DNA of 10,680 nucleotides from JBFMHD01 sp040752395 [NCBI: Candidatus Hydrogenedentota bacterium] (GCA_040752395.1 JBFMHD010000087.1:1-10680); one strand, 5' to 3'; positions 1 through 8,980 are shown, numbered from the stretch's first letter. Notes: generated from the sequence alone by a model not told the origin. Program-made: numbers and translations.

Positions 1-2
1 TT

Positions 3-248
3 AACCCATATCTCCAGACCGCACATCTTGACCTTGATAAACCGATAAATATCTTAAAACCATTTCTTACAGAAAACAATATTAATTTTATAAATCTTAA
101 GGATTATTTTAAAAAGACTGATAGAACCCTTTATTTCAAATACGACGCACATTTTAATGAACAAGGCCACGAATTTGTTGCTCACATTATTTCGTACTAT
201 CTGAAAAATCTAAGCATAATTAATTTAAAGGAAATAAATAAAATTTGA
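3..248 (+). CDS. SGNH/GDSL hydrolase-like protein, C-terminal end (5' partial)
   Basis: The reading frame is open from base 3 to the TGA at 246-248 and gives the last 81 residues of a protein that begins before the window. Near its end it carries DAHFNEQGH (residues 48-56 of the fragment), the D-x-H-x-N-x-x-G-H pattern typical of the last block of SGNH hydrolases and AlgX/AlgJ-like acetylesterase domains, where Asp and His belong to the catalytic set. The stretch before it (LDLDKPINILKPFLTENNIN, then NLKDYF) fits the late beta-alpha-beta part of that fold, and the final HIISYYL helix follows as expected. Such proteins often act on O-acyl groups of cell-surface or exopolysaccharides, but the substrate cannot be told from this fragment. 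The 133-bp gap after it holds repeats, so a shared transcript with the next gene is uncertain. The catalytic Ser block lies outside the window. Confidence 0.72.
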   Translation, partial: NPYLQTAHLDLDKPINILKPFLTENNINFINLKDYFKKTDRTLYFKYDAHFNEQGHEFVAHIISYYLKNLSIINLKEINKI

Positions 249-275
249 CGATATATATTAATATTAAGAGTAATC

Positions 276-343
276 TTTCAGTTATAGGTGGTGAAGAAAT
301 AAGAAGTGAGAAGTGAGAAGTATCAGATAACCTATAACCGAAA
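276..343. repeat. Inverted repeat (14-bp arms, one mismatch) around a low-complexity loop
   Basis: The left arm TTTCAGTTATAGGT (276-289) and the right arm ACCTATAACCGAAA (330-343) are reverse complements apart from one A/C mismatch; the inner nine pairs are perfect. The 40-nt loop holds the purine-rich heptamer repeat. There is no run of T after the right arm, so this is not a classic intrinsic terminator. It could be a small dispersed intergenic element or an mRNA 5' hairpin of the giant gene. Confidence 0.6.
302..322 (+). repeat. Tandem 7-bp repeat (AGAAGTG)x3
   Basis: Three units follow each other: AGAAGTG at 302-308, AGAAGTG at 309-315 and AGAAGTA at 316-322. A related GTGAAG lies just upstream at 291-296. 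The array is non-coding and sits inside the loop of the inverted repeat. It is too short and has no spacers, so it is not a CRISPR array. Confidence 0.75.
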
Positions 344-373
344 ACAAAGACACCGAGACTAAGAAGCCCAACT

Positions 374-378
374 GAGGA
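374..378 (+). promoter_or_regulatory. Ribosome binding site for the giant gene (GAGGA)
   Basis: GAGGA lies three bases before the ATG at 382, which is a short spacing. A second in-frame ATG at 403 would give a more compact signal peptide and has GGGATAT about 13 bases upstream. The stronger Shine-Dalgarno match favours 382, but the choice changes only seven residues before the signal peptide. Confidence 0.45.
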
Positions 379-381
379 TAG

Positions 382-3300
382 ATGGGATATAAAGTAATTT
401 TTATGAAAGTTGATAAGGTAGATTTTCAAAACTGGATAAAGATACTAATCGCTATTTTTATTTTAACTTTAACCAGTTCATTACAGGCGAAAATAAAAAT
501 AATAAGTGGTCCTGCGGTTGAAGATGAGTTAGCTGGTGTTGGCAGCGATGGTTATGATTCTTATGCAACCCAGATCTATCTTGAACACGCTTACCCTGAT
601 AATGATCCGTTTACTTTCTCGTTTCATCACAAGTTTGCTACTAGATATAGTTATTCAGATTTACATTATGACCTTCTTGACAGTCCAACAATAACTGTTA
701 ACGGGGACCAGGTAACCATTTATACAGCAGGCACACCATACTATACCAATGAAGCTGTGGTTTTTGATAGCGGGTTGATTATTTTTGGTGAGACGGACCC
801 GATTACAGAGATGCAAGTGAATGCGCTACCTGGTGACCCAATATTAAATTACTCATTTTTACCTGATAGCGCACTGTATCCAAACTGCACCAATCCTTTA
901 CATTTAAAAAAAGTGAGGTTCGAGTGGAGAATCACTCTTGATTCTGATTCAAGTGTGATAGATACAAATGTGTATTATAGATATCGGCATAATGAGTATC
1001 CGAATGATGGCGGGATAAATATTAGTGACTGGAGCGAAACAAAGGTTTTTATCCCGGGTGGACCAGCAAGCGACGTTGTAGTATATGATAATTTAATTGA
1101 TGGCGTACACAAATTTGAGATAGAAGCTTATGATTCAGCTACCAATGTTCTTGTTGATACCGTTGTAATCTGGTTTAATGTCCAGGTTAAGCCATATCTC
1201 AAATTTTTAGCTCATCCTGGCGACGATATCAATGTATCAGAACCGATTAATCTCAATCTTGCGTATCAATGGTCAGGTTATGACCCGGTTGATGCAACAA
1301 ATCTTTTGTATTCGTTTAATTTTGCAAGAGATTATACAGGAACATATACTTTTGTAACAGGTGGGACATCGTATGATTCAACTGTAACCCAAACAGGTAT
1401 TTACAGATTTAATATTTATGTCTCAGATGGCTATAATACTGGTGCTATATTTTATGATAAACAGGGTGATATTTATAATGTTTATGATTTACCCCATATA
1501 ATGACTTCGGTTCAGATTTCAGAGACACTTTCACCATATATTTTTCTTGAACGCGCGTTTTGTGAGCGAGCAGGTGTGGACACGAACCCTCTGTGGAACA
1601 ATGACAATACCTCAGATACAGACATTATTAATATTCGTGCTGCTCTCGCATATACGCCTGATAATGAAAATTTTACCTATTATCCAGAAGGCAGTATAAT
1701 AGATGGAAGCGTTATCAACTCGATTTCGTGGTATAATGGTGTTGTTCCTTTTGGATTTTATTCTGCAGATGTTTTTATGCCACACCAGGGATTTTCACTT
1801 GAGAACCCGTTTGGTAGGATCAGGCAGATACCTGATGCTGGTGATGATGCTGATATATACAACGTTTCAAGTCCATATACTGCTGATAACATATTTGGTT
1901 CAGGTGAATCACAACGTGGAAGCATGCTCGGACTCGATCCATATTATGATAACACGTCTAGTCGACCGCTTTACTGGAACCCGACACACGGGTCAACGAT
2001 ATATCACAATGAAGTTGTTATAACGTTACGAAATCTTACAAGAGATGGTGTTCGTCCTAATGGTGGTTCACGAAACCACCAGTTTTATTTTTCCTGGAGA
2101 CTCAATGATATCTATAACTCATCTCCTGAATTTGATGATCCAGGAATGAATGGCGAACTATATAGAAAAACCACATCTCAAGGCTTTGATTGGAGATACT
2201 CGGATAAGACATTTAACGATGACAAATTTTATCCTCCATTTACCTGGAGTGAAAATCATCGAGATGATGAACCAGTATATGATCCCAAAAACAGTATTGG
2301 TGGTGTAGAACTGGCGATGTATCATCTTGAAGATTTTATAGATATATATTTTGGCGACCTTCAGGATGGCTGGAATCATTTTACTGCGCTATGCGCAGAT
2401 AAAGATGGCTATATATCACTTGAACCAGTAACACTTTCTTTTTATGTCGCTGACCCACCGAGGATACCACGAGACGGGGATATAGAATATGGAAATGTAG
2501 TAGATGTTGAGGGATTGGCTGGACCAACTGGTTCCTATTTTGAGAGGGCCGCTACCTATGCGTGGGTTGGTAAGGACAATACCACGCCACAATCTCAGCT
2601 ACTCTACAGGTATACGATAAGCGGGCCGGGTAAGAACAGTATCTGGACAGACTGGGCATCTGATACTATCGTTTCTTTTGAACTGGAGTATGATGGAACT
2701 TATGAATTTTTTGTGCAGGCACGTGATCTCGGAGCTGATTTAAATAGTGATGTACCACAGATAGGCGATGACAATTTCAGTTCTGTAAGAAGTAAGCGGA
2801 TACAATTTTATTCCAGGGCCGAGACCGTGATGAGAAAATACATAGTTGTTACAGACTCAGCTTTGGCAGGGGCTTCAACGATAACTGCTGATTCAGATGA
2901 CGGTGTTGGAACAACGTATGCGTTCCCGAGATTACCTGCGTTGACTGATGTACTCGTTGAAGAGCCATTTGGTACCATAGATGGCACCAATAAACAATTT
3001 ACTTTAAAGTATGACGCATATTTTATAATTTATGTAACTATAAATGGGACAATAACCACTGATTATACAATTGGAGGTACGAATAACAATATTTTAACTT
3101 TTAACACCGCACCCGCAGAGAATAGCGAGATACTTGTAAAATACACTTTTAAAGAAGGAACATCAGATACAGAGGTATATAATATCCCAAAAATAAAAGA
3201 TAGATTTGGTGTACTTTATACAGATGTAACGCCATTAAATCCGAGTACACTTGCTGGTTCACGTGAATATAAAATCAATTATGCTACTGGTTCAATTATA

Positions 3301-6300
3301 TTTGGTGTACCACCTTCTGATACACCAACGCTTGAGTATTCTGTGAATGTCTTTGATAATTCATTAGATACCTCAGTGCAAAAATTCCCTATAAAATTTG
3401 AATGGCAGTCATTTTTACCGCGTTTTGACCCTTCTGATAACAGCGCCATTTCTGATACACAGGCTGAGTATGATGTATTTCTCGATGGTGTTCCAGTACT
3501 GGTAAAAACAAACTCCAGGTATTATGAGATAGTAGAGCCGATGGATGATGGGTTTCATACCTTTAGTGTTCGGGCATTCAGAGGTGTTTTGGGATTGAAT
3601 GATGAGAGTGAAGTAGAGATACCGTTTATTGTGTCTATGAAACCAGTTGTATATATTGATACGGTTTTAGCAGTAAATAAAGAAGATTATAGTGATTCTT
3701 ACAGGATATACAATGGCGAGGTGATAAATTTTGGGGCAATAGAGATACATTATCATGCTATCTCACCGATAAACATAAAAATAGACAGCTATTATATAGA
3801 CGCAGCAGGCAGTCTAATTACCACGAGTTCAACAAGTGTTATTATAACATTTAATTCTGAGGGACTGAAGAGTATTGGTGTGAAAGCTTCTGATATTTTA
3901 GGCAATGTTGGTGAATTCTCGTATTTTACTTTTACCATAAGTTCAAACCCATTTATTGAGATTGATACAGTCTCATTTATTGATACGACGTACCCAGGGA
4001 GTGACACAGGGCCACATATTGTTCGTGGAGATACTGGATTATTTATATTTCATGGTAGAGATGCTATTGATTCTATAAGTCAGCTTGTATATGAATATAA
4101 TAAAAACTTTGACCCTCAAAGTGTAATATTTATCTCGACCGATACTAATGGTACGAGTACTTCTGTTTTTATCCCTAATTTTGATCTCATAGGTTCGAAT
4201 GAGGGTCAAGGTCAGTTCACCTTTGAAGTGCGGTCCAAAGACAGAAATGGGAATTATTCGACTTCAGATTCGTTTGTTTTTTTCAGGGATTCAAAAGCGC
4301 CGTTTTTTAATTTTATTTCGCCGACACCTGACAGCGGTACTCAAATGCTTTCACCCGCTGATGTAACCATAGCAATAGACATATCTGACTCTGGATTTTC
4401 AGATACGACCGTGTGGTATACCTTAATACTTTATAATTCAGGAATGGGTATTGTTTATGAGGATACTGGTAACGGTGACACACAGAGATCCTATGTTGAT
4501 TTACCGGTAGATAGCTACTCTATTGTTGTTATTTTAACTGACCAGGTGGGATTAAAATATACAGATACCCGAGTTTTTTATGTGGTACCATTTGGAGCCT
4601 CGAGGATCATATTATTAAGAGGACCTGCTATTACAGGTGAGCTTGCAGGTCTCGGCACCACAGTTGATAACTATTATACCCAGACAACTATTGAATGCGA
4701 TGTTGATGATTTGAACTCAAAGACATTTTCATTCAGGCATCATGCTCAATATAGGGGTGGATTATTATCTGATTATGAATATTTAACCAATCCTGTGATC
4801 AAAGTTTTAGGACAACCAGTTACCATAAAGACAGATCCCTCGACCTTATTAGAAGCGAGTGTTGATACAGTAACTGGCAAGATAACTTTTGGCGCTGTGC
4901 CGTCTGCGATCCCAACGATTGATTATTCTATCATCGCAGATTCAACATATCCACGTACTGACACATTGTTTAACCCACTCTCGATTACTACCGCTGAGTT
5001 TGAATTTACGGTATGGAGCGGTGTAGATGTTGTAGATACAACTACAGCGATAATAACCCAACATAATGTTTACAAGAATGATGGTAGTATTATTCAGGGC
5101 AGTTTATCAGATACTATTTATTTAACTGAACAGAGCCAAACAATCTCGAATGTTTTTGCCAACCTGGTTGACGGTCTTCATCAATATATTATTTATGCGA
5201 TTAGCCCATCAGCAGGACTTATGGATACCTTAATGATTTCATTTCAGGTTCAGGTAAAACCAGTGGCAACGATTACCAATGCGCCGCCAGCAGAGTTATA
5301 TGTTACCGAACCATTTACCCAGAACCTGATTTATCAATGGGAAGCCTCGAATACATTTGAAGGCGAGACTATTTATTATACGTATGAATTTTTATGTAAT
5401 CAAACAGGTCTTCTTTATCGTGAAACAGTACTACGGACCGATACAACAATTTCAGTTTCAACAAGAGATACCTATTATTTCAATTTGTATGTCAGCGATG
5501 GCTACAATACCTCGGTCTATATTTATGATAATGGTGGATCCTTGCGCCAGTCAACTGATACGCCGCATCAAAGCACTGCATTGCTGATTATGGGCAACAA
5601 ACCCAGTTTGTATTTTGAGCGGGTATTTGTAGAAAAAGCCGGTGTGGTTTCAGGGACACCATATTCATCTGCTGATGGCGTTGATACCTTAAATCCAGTA
5701 GCTGATTTGCTTTATGAAGATAATAATCTGTGGTATTTTGTATCTTCTCCTTCGTCATATTATAATTCAATCAGCTGGTATAATGGTTATGGTCCTTTTG
5801 GATTTAACGGTTATATTATAAGTCTTGGACCCAACTCCCCACTCCTTTATAGTAAATATGGCGAGCTACGTTTAGATGCTGATGTTTTTGAGATTACTGT
5901 CAGCCAAAATTATGATATCCAGGCAGGCTCAGGTGAATATCAACGCAAGAGTAAATTAGGGTTATCAAGCTGTAATCCAGGTGATGATCCGTTACGTATT
6001 AGCTGGAATCCCTCAAACGGAAGCACCTTGCGCATTAATAAACAAGATTATCTGAATAGCTGGATTATTAATGGTACGTCGGTACAGAGCATCCCTGAAG
6101 AATACACTAATGAAGTTATTTTTACTGTTCGGGGGGTCGCACCAGCTGGTATTGAAAACAATGCATTATATTATGCATGGCAGTTAGAAAACATTAATGG
6201 CTCCACAGGTTTTACCAATCCCGGGGTAAATAATGGTAGAATAGAGACAACAATCGGGGGGGATAAATATTTTGCAACGTATGAGTGGACAGAAAACCAT

Positions 6301-8958
6301 GTGACAGGTGCGCCGTTTGATGATCCAAGTACAACGATTGGCGGTACGCCTAAAACCTTTTATCATCGTGAAGACTTTATTGATATTTATTTAAAAGACC
6401 TTGAAGATGGTGTGAATATTTTAACTGTAAAAAATACAACTGATCAGGGAGTTGGTTGTGTTGCACCAGCAGTTGCAATTTTTAATGTAAAGAAACCGCC
6501 TACGTTTACAAAATTTACCGGTCCTGAGGGCGATGTAACTTCAGCTTCAGTCAGCTATACCTGGGAAGCAAAAGATAATACAACAGACGTATCAGAGATA
6601 CGATATCGGTTTAGTATCTCTGCACCAGTGTCTATTGTTTCAGTGACATATCCTTCTGGTCAGACCCAGCAGATTACTGCAGGTATGTTTACAGACTGGG
6701 ACACTGCTACCTCGATAACCATCAATCTGACATATGAGGGCGCATATTCGATAACTATTCAGGCACGGGATGCAGGTGGAGATTTAGTCCCACTTAATGA
6801 TGATGATAATCTATCAAATTTTGAATGGGACATCGACCACTGGGTTGCAAGCAATTATACTGAAGAACTTAAAACCACCAAGGAATTTTTTGTGGGATTA
6901 TTTCCTGAATCAATTATTACCAAAGGACCATATATTTATGAGCAAATCACTGAGACAGCGTTACCCGGGACCACGGTAGATTCAGCTGATACCGATGACG
7001 GCGATTCACGTACCTGGGCATTCCGCCGACTCCCAACGAATAAAATAGTTCTGGCTGAAACCCCAAAGGGCGATATTAATGGCACAAATAAAAACTTTAT
7101 TTTGTCTAATGCTACTACGCTTGATGATATTATTAAATATAGAATCGATAATACCACGTACACGGATCGAACTAATTTGATATTAGCTACTTCGGATTAT
7201 AAAACACTGACACTACCAACTGCTCCATCATCGGATGTCGAGGTGTTGTATCGGTATAATAATAGTCCTGACAGCAGATCATGGAACGCAGTTACAGTTA
7301 AAGTAAATGGTGTGCCACTTGTTGATCGCACTGGCGATACTTTTTACGGGACAGCTCCAAATGAGTTCAAGGTTGATTTTACTAATGGTTCTATTCTTTT
7401 GAGAGAGGGTGTATTAGATACGCCGATTATCAATTATTCAGTTGATTTTATGAAAACCTCATATATTTATGATCAGGTTGAATTTGACTGGGATGCCCTT
7501 ATCCCACCCTCCAGTGATAATATAAAGGATACTACTGCTACATTTAATGTATATTGCGATGGTGTTGCTGGATTCCCTATTCTCGGAACCCCCTCACGTA
7601 AAACGACAATCACCAGTAATTTAGCAGATGGTACCTATACTATAAAAGTATATGCAAAAGACTCATCAGGGAAAATAGACCCGTCACCAGCAGAAATTAC
7701 GTTTGGCATTTATGCGCATCCTATTGTGGTCATAGACCGCGTTATTGCTATAAACCAGTATGATCCAACAGATACTCTTTTAGTGACTCAGGGAATGACC
7801 GTTAACTATAGTTTGTTTCAATTCTATTATTCTGCTGTGCCATCATTACCAACTGCCTCGATCTTAAAATACAGTTATGATACAGGATTTGGGTTCATTG
7901 ATACCACAGCCACTATGGTTAAGGTTAAATATAATTCTGAGGGCATGCAATCATTTAATTTGAAAGCAACTGATTCACGTAATAAAACAGGAGAATTATC
8001 GACTCCATTTACTTTTATCATAGGGTCGAACCCCAGTGTGCGTATTACACAAATTATGAATTCAAGAGGAGAAACAACAGTAATATATGATACCACATCA
8101 AAGGTAGAGGTTAATACAGATACAGTTATTATTTATTTCAAGGGAAGTGATGCTATTGATACGTCAGGTGCTATTCGATATCAATATAGGTTTGCTACGA
8201 TGGGTTCGTTTCTTCTCACAGGTAACAATGGGTTTGATAGTTTTATAACTTTATATCTTACAGCATATTCAGATGGTATTTTATTGTTTGAGGTCAAAGC
8301 CATAGATTCTGCTAATAATTCTTCTGAGGTGGATACAATAAGCATATATAGAAACACTATTAAGCCGACAATTACTTTTGTATCGCCAACTCCCTCGCCT
8401 GATAACACAACTCTTTATGTTAATTCTGCTACATTTAAATGGATAGCAACTGATAGCGCTTTTACAGACGCTGTAATAACGTATGATATCATCTTTCAGA
8501 AACCTGATGGAACTATCCAGGCTTATCTTGGAACCTTAAATGAAACCACATTTACTGATTTTGGGTCAGGTAACTATATTTTTACTGTAATAGCACGAGA
8601 TGAAGCAGGTAATACGGATTCGATCCAGAGAACCTTTAATGTAAGTGTAATTTTACAATTCGATGACCCGGGCCACCCCTATCCTAATCCTGTTGTAGAC
8701 CAGGAATATGCTTGTATATATTTTGATTTAAATGGTCCCGCAGATGTTACGATTAAGATTTATAATTTAAATCAGGAGTTAATAAAAACCATTTATCTTC
8801 CAAACAGAACAGGTAATGCTGATTTAGACAAATATTTATGGTATCTTGATAATGATGATGGTGATAAAATAGCAAGTGGTGTATATTTTTACAGGATTGA
8901 AGCCACATCTCCATCGGGTAATATCTCTTCTTTTGGAAAGATTGCGATTGTAAAGTAG
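382..8958 (+). CDS. Giant secreted multi-domain surface protein with C-terminal sorting-type domain
   Basis: A 2,858-residue exported protein. Residues 1-36 form a signal peptide with a hydrophobic core at about 20-30 and a likely cut after SSLQA; M8 is an alternative start. The rest is nearly all beta-rich, Ig/FN3-like sequence with recurring lines such as LxDGxHxFxVxAxD, followed by FxVxxKP. It divides into two homologous modules, 37-1405 and 1406-2756, each with the same domain order. A single domain at 2758-2858 starts YPNPV and ends GVYFYRIEA then GKIAIVK, the pattern of FlgD-like Ig and type IX sorting domains. No protease, glycosidase or other catalytic motif was recognised, so a structural or adhesive surface role is inferred. 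The last domain and the PorV-like gene 22 bp downstream suggest export to the outer surface. The frame is uninterrupted over 8.5 kb, which argues for an intact, selected gene. Confidence 0.9.
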   Translation: MGYKVIFMKVDKVDFQNWIKILIAIFILTLTSSLQAKIKIISGPAVEDELAGVGSDGYDSYATQIYLEHAYPDNDPFTFSFHHKFATRYSYSDLHYDLLDSPTITVNGDQVTIYTAGTPYYTNEAVVFDSGLIIFGETDPITEMQVNALPGDPILNYSFLPDSALYPNCTNPLHLKKVRFEWRITLDSDSSVIDTNVYYRYRHNEYPNDGGINISDWSETKVFIPGGPASDVVVYDNLIDGVHKFEIEAYDSATNVLVDTVVIWFNVQVKPYLKFLAHPGDDINVSEPINLNLAYQWSGYDPVDATNLLYSFNFARDYTGTYTFVTGGTSYDSTVTQTGIYRFNIYVSDGYNTGAIFYDKQGDIYNVYDLPHIMTSVQISETLSPYIFLERAFCERAGVDTNPLWNNDNTSDTDIINIRAALAYTPDNENFTYYPEGSIIDGSVINSISWYNGVVPFGFYSADVFMPHQGFSLENPFGRIRQIPDAGDDADIYNVSSPYTADNIFGSGESQRGSMLGLDPYYDNTSSRPLYWNPTHGSTIYHNEVVITLRNLTRDGVRPNGGSRNHQFYFSWRLNDIYNSSPEFDDPGMNGELYRKTTSQGFDWRYSDKTFNDDKFYPPFTWSENHRDDEPVYDPKNSIGGVELAMYHLEDFIDIYFGDLQDGWNHFTALCADKDGYISLEPVTLSFYVADPPRIPRDGDIEYGNVVDVEGLAGPTGSYFERAATYAWVGKDNTTPQSQLLYRYTISGPGKNSIWTDWASDTIVSFELEYDGTYEFFVQARDLGADLNSDVPQIGDDNFSSVRSKRIQFYSRAETVMRKYIVVTDSALAGASTITADSDDGVGTTYAFPRLPALTDVLVEEPFGTIDGTNKQFTLKYDAYFIIYVTINGTITTDYTIGGTNNNILTFNTAPAENSEILVKYTFKEGTSDTEVYNIPKIKDRFGVLYTDVTPLNPSTLAGSREYKINYATGSIIFGVPPSDTPTLEYSVNVFDNSLDTSVQKFPIKFEWQSFLPRFDPSDNSAISDTQAEYDVFLDGVPVLVKTNSRYYEIVEPMDDGFHTFSVRAFRGVLGLNDESEVEIPFIVSMKPVVYIDTVLAVNKEDYSDSYRIYNGEVINFGAIEIHYHAISPINIKIDSYYIDAAGSLITTSSTSVIITFNSEGLKSIGVKASDILGNVGEFSYFTFTISSNPFIEIDTVSFIDTTYPGSDTGPHIVRGDTGLFIFHGRDAIDSISQLVYEYNKNFDPQSVIFISTDTNGTSTSVFIPNFDLIGSNEGQGQFTFEVRSKDRNGNYSTSDSFVFFRDSKAPFFNFISPTPDSGTQMLSPADVTIAIDISDSGFSDTTVWYTLILYNSGMGIVYEDTGNGDTQRSYVDLPVDSYSIVVILTDQVGLKYTDTRVFYVVPFGASRIILLRGPAITGELAGLGTTVDNYYTQTTIECDVDDLNSKTFSFRHHAQYRGGLLSDYEYLTNPVIKVLGQPVTIKTDPSTLLEASVDTVTGKITFGAVPSAIPTIDYSIIADSTYPRTDTLFNPLSITTAEFEFTVWSGVDVVDTTTAIITQHNVYKNDGSIIQGSLSDTIYLTEQSQTISNVFANLVDGLHQYIIYAISPSAGLMDTLMISFQVQVKPVATITNAPPAELYVTEPFTQNLIYQWEASNTFEGETIYYTYEFLCNQTGLLYRETVLRTDTTISVSTRDTYYFNLYVSDGYNTSVYIYDNGGSLRQSTDTPHQSTALLIMGNKPSLYFERVFVEKAGVVSGTPYSSADGVDTLNPVADLLYEDNNLWYFVSSPSSYYNSISWYNGYGPFGFNGYIISLGPNSPLLYSKYGELRLDADVFEITVSQNYDIQAGSGEYQRKSKLGLSSCNPGDDPLRISWNPSNGSTLRINKQDYLNSWIINGTSVQSIPEEYTNEVIFTVRGVAPAGIENNALYYAWQLENINGSTGFTNPGVNNGRIETTIGGDKYFATYEWTENHVTGAPFDDPSTTIGGTPKTFYHREDFIDIYLKDLEDGVNILTVKNTTDQGVGCVAPAVAIFNVKKPPTFTKFTGPEGDVTSASVSYTWEAKDNTTDVSEIRYRFSISAPVSIVSVTYPSGQTQQITAGMFTDWDTATSITINLTYEGAYSITIQARDAGGDLVPLNDDDNLSNFEWDIDHWVASNYTEELKTTKEFFVGLFPESIITKGPYIYEQITETALPGTTVDSADTDDGDSRTWAFRRLPTNKIVLAETPKGDINGTNKNFILSNATTLDDIIKYRIDNTTYTDRTNLILATSDYKTLTLPTAPSSDVEVLYRYNNSPDSRSWNAVTVKVNGVPLVDRTGDTFYGTAPNEFKVDFTNGSILLREGVLDTPIINYSVDFMKTSYIYDQVEFDWDALIPPSSDNIKDTTATFNVYCDGVAGFPILGTPSRKTTITSNLADGTYTIKVYAKDSSGKIDPSPAEITFGIYAHPIVVIDRVIAINQYDPTDTLLVTQGMTVNYSLFQFYYSAVPSLPTASILKYSYDTGFGFIDTTATMVKVKYNSEGMQSFNLKATDSRNKTGELSTPFTFIIGSNPSVRITQIMNSRGETTVIYDTTSKVEVNTDTVIIYFKGSDAIDTSGAIRYQYRFATMGSFLLTGNNGFDSFITLYLTAYSDGILLFEVKAIDSANNSSEVDTISIYRNTIKPTITFVSPTPSPDNTTLYVNSATFKWIATDSAFTDAVITYDIIFQKPDGTIQAYLGTLNETTFTDFGSGNYIFTVIARDEAGNTDSIQRTFNVSVILQFDDPGHPYPNPVVDQEYACIYFDLNGPADVTIKIYNLNQELIKTIYLPNRTGNADLDKYLWYLDNDDGDKIASGVYFYRIEATSPSGNISSFGKIAIVK
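490..1194 (+). repeat. Basic unit 1 (residues 37-271)
   Basis: First of four related 220-270 residue units. The order is: a start block (IISGPA, ELAG, then TFSFHH), a strand pair GLIIFG followed by NYS, then an FEW strand and an Ig/FN3-like domain ending LIDGVHKFEIEA and FNVQVKP. The same order recurs at residues 820, 1406 and 2177. Confidence 0.7.
2839..3645 (+). repeat. Basic unit 2 (residues 820-1088)
   Basis: It starts YIVVTDSALAG with DSDDG and YAFPRLP in place of the TFSFHH block. It then has an added domain of about 60 residues (GTNKQF to VKYTF, 864-923), the strand pair YATGSIIFG then LEYSV, an FEW strand, and an Ig-like domain ending DDGFHTFSVRA and FIVSMKP. It is more like unit 4 than like unit 1, as expected if the half-module pair existed before the long duplication. 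Confidence 0.65.
4597..5262 (+). repeat. Basic unit 3 (residues 1406-1627)
   Basis: It matches unit 1 closely: IILLRGPAITGELAG, TFSFRHH, VTGKITFG then IDYSI, FEF, LVDGLHQYIIYA and FQVQVKP. It is the shortest of the four units. Confidence 0.7.
6910..7722 (+). repeat. Basic unit 4 (residues 2177-2447)
   Basis: It matches unit 2: a start block with ETALPG, DTDDGD and WAFRRLP, a GTNKNF domain (2230-2293), TNGSILL then INYSV, FDW, an Ig-like domain ending LADGTYTIKVYA, and FGIYAHP. Its leading SIITKGP keeps the IIxxGP start seen in units 1 and 3, which supports common descent of all four. Confidence 0.65.
8653..8955 (+). other. C-terminal FlgD-like / type IX sorting-type domain of the giant protein
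   Basis: Residues 2758-2858 show YPNPV, an ADVTIKIYNLNQELIKT strand pair, a W-x-x-D-N-x-D-G turn, IASGVYFYRIEA and the terminal GKIAIVK. This is the usual outline of FlgD Ig-like domains and type IX secretion C-terminal signals, which direct passage through the outer membrane and are often cleaved at the surface. It occurs once, at the extreme C terminus, where a sorting signal belongs. Whether it is a true signal or only a structural FlgD-like fold cannot be told from sequence alone. Confidence 0.75.
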
Positions 8959-8980
8959 GCAGAATATCTGTATTTTAAGG

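Larger units (their letters stand above)
249..381. other. Intergenic region with inverted repeat and heptamer repeats
   Basis: This 133-bp gap separates the SGNH-like gene from the giant gene. It contains an AT-rich stretch (about 248-274), an imperfect 14-bp inverted repeat whose loop holds a 7-bp tandem repeat, and the ribosome binding site of the next gene. A TTGACG at 245-250 overlaps the preceding stop codon, but no convincing -10 box sits 16-18 bp downstream, so no promoter is called. No tRNA, recognised riboswitch or U-tract terminator is visible. Confidence 0.6.
490..4596 (+). repeat. Long protein module, copy A (residues 37-1405)
   Basis: This is the first of two homologous modules. 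Shared landmarks with copy B, in the same order, are: IIxGP then ELAG near the start; TFSFxHH; FxVQVKP; YVSDGYNT; ISWYNGxxPFGF; GSGExQR then LGL; WNPxxGST; WxENHxxxxPxxDP; HxEDFIDIYxxDLxDG; KDNTT; GTNKxF; and the SNPxxxI and ISPTP/VSPTP segments near the end. The period at the start is 1,371 residues (P44 aligns with P1415). The copies are clearly diverged at protein level, so the duplication is old rather than an assembly artefact. Confidence 0.88.
4597..8649 (+). repeat. Long protein module, copy B (residues 1406-2756)
   Basis: This is the second copy of the long module, starting ASRIILLRGP directly after the last Ig-like domain of copy A, with no linker. It keeps the same domain order but differs in insertions. 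For example, there is extra sequence around the KDNTT Ig domain (near residues 2060-2100), and the region before ISWYNG is shorter than in copy A. It runs directly into the sorting-type domain. Confidence 0.88.

Noticed and set aside
245-274. Possible sigma-70 promoter with TTGACG at 245-250
   Set aside because: No good -10 hexamer appears at 16-18 bp; the AT-rich sequence after it gives only chance matches, and the TTGACG overlaps a stop codon.
302-322. Heptamer array considered as a CRISPR remnant
   Set aside because: Units are 7 bp and directly adjacent with no spacers, and no cas gene is present.
220-429. Minus-strand ORF of 69 codons across the first intergenic gap
   Set aside because: It runs through the inverted repeat and overlaps the ends of two + strand genes. 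It has a weak, hydrophobic-by-composition translation and no recognisable motif.
2971-3150. Phage origin of the giant gene, suggested by the tail-fibre-like segment
   Set aside because: No other phage genes are present. The signal peptide, the sorting-type C-terminal domain and the PorV neighbour all point to a cellular surface protein.
1703-8408. Several 60-106 codon ORFs in other frames inside the giant gene
   Set aside because: They lie wholly within an intact 2,858-codon gene whose duplicated protein sequence is clearly the selected frame; none shows a domain or a convincing start.
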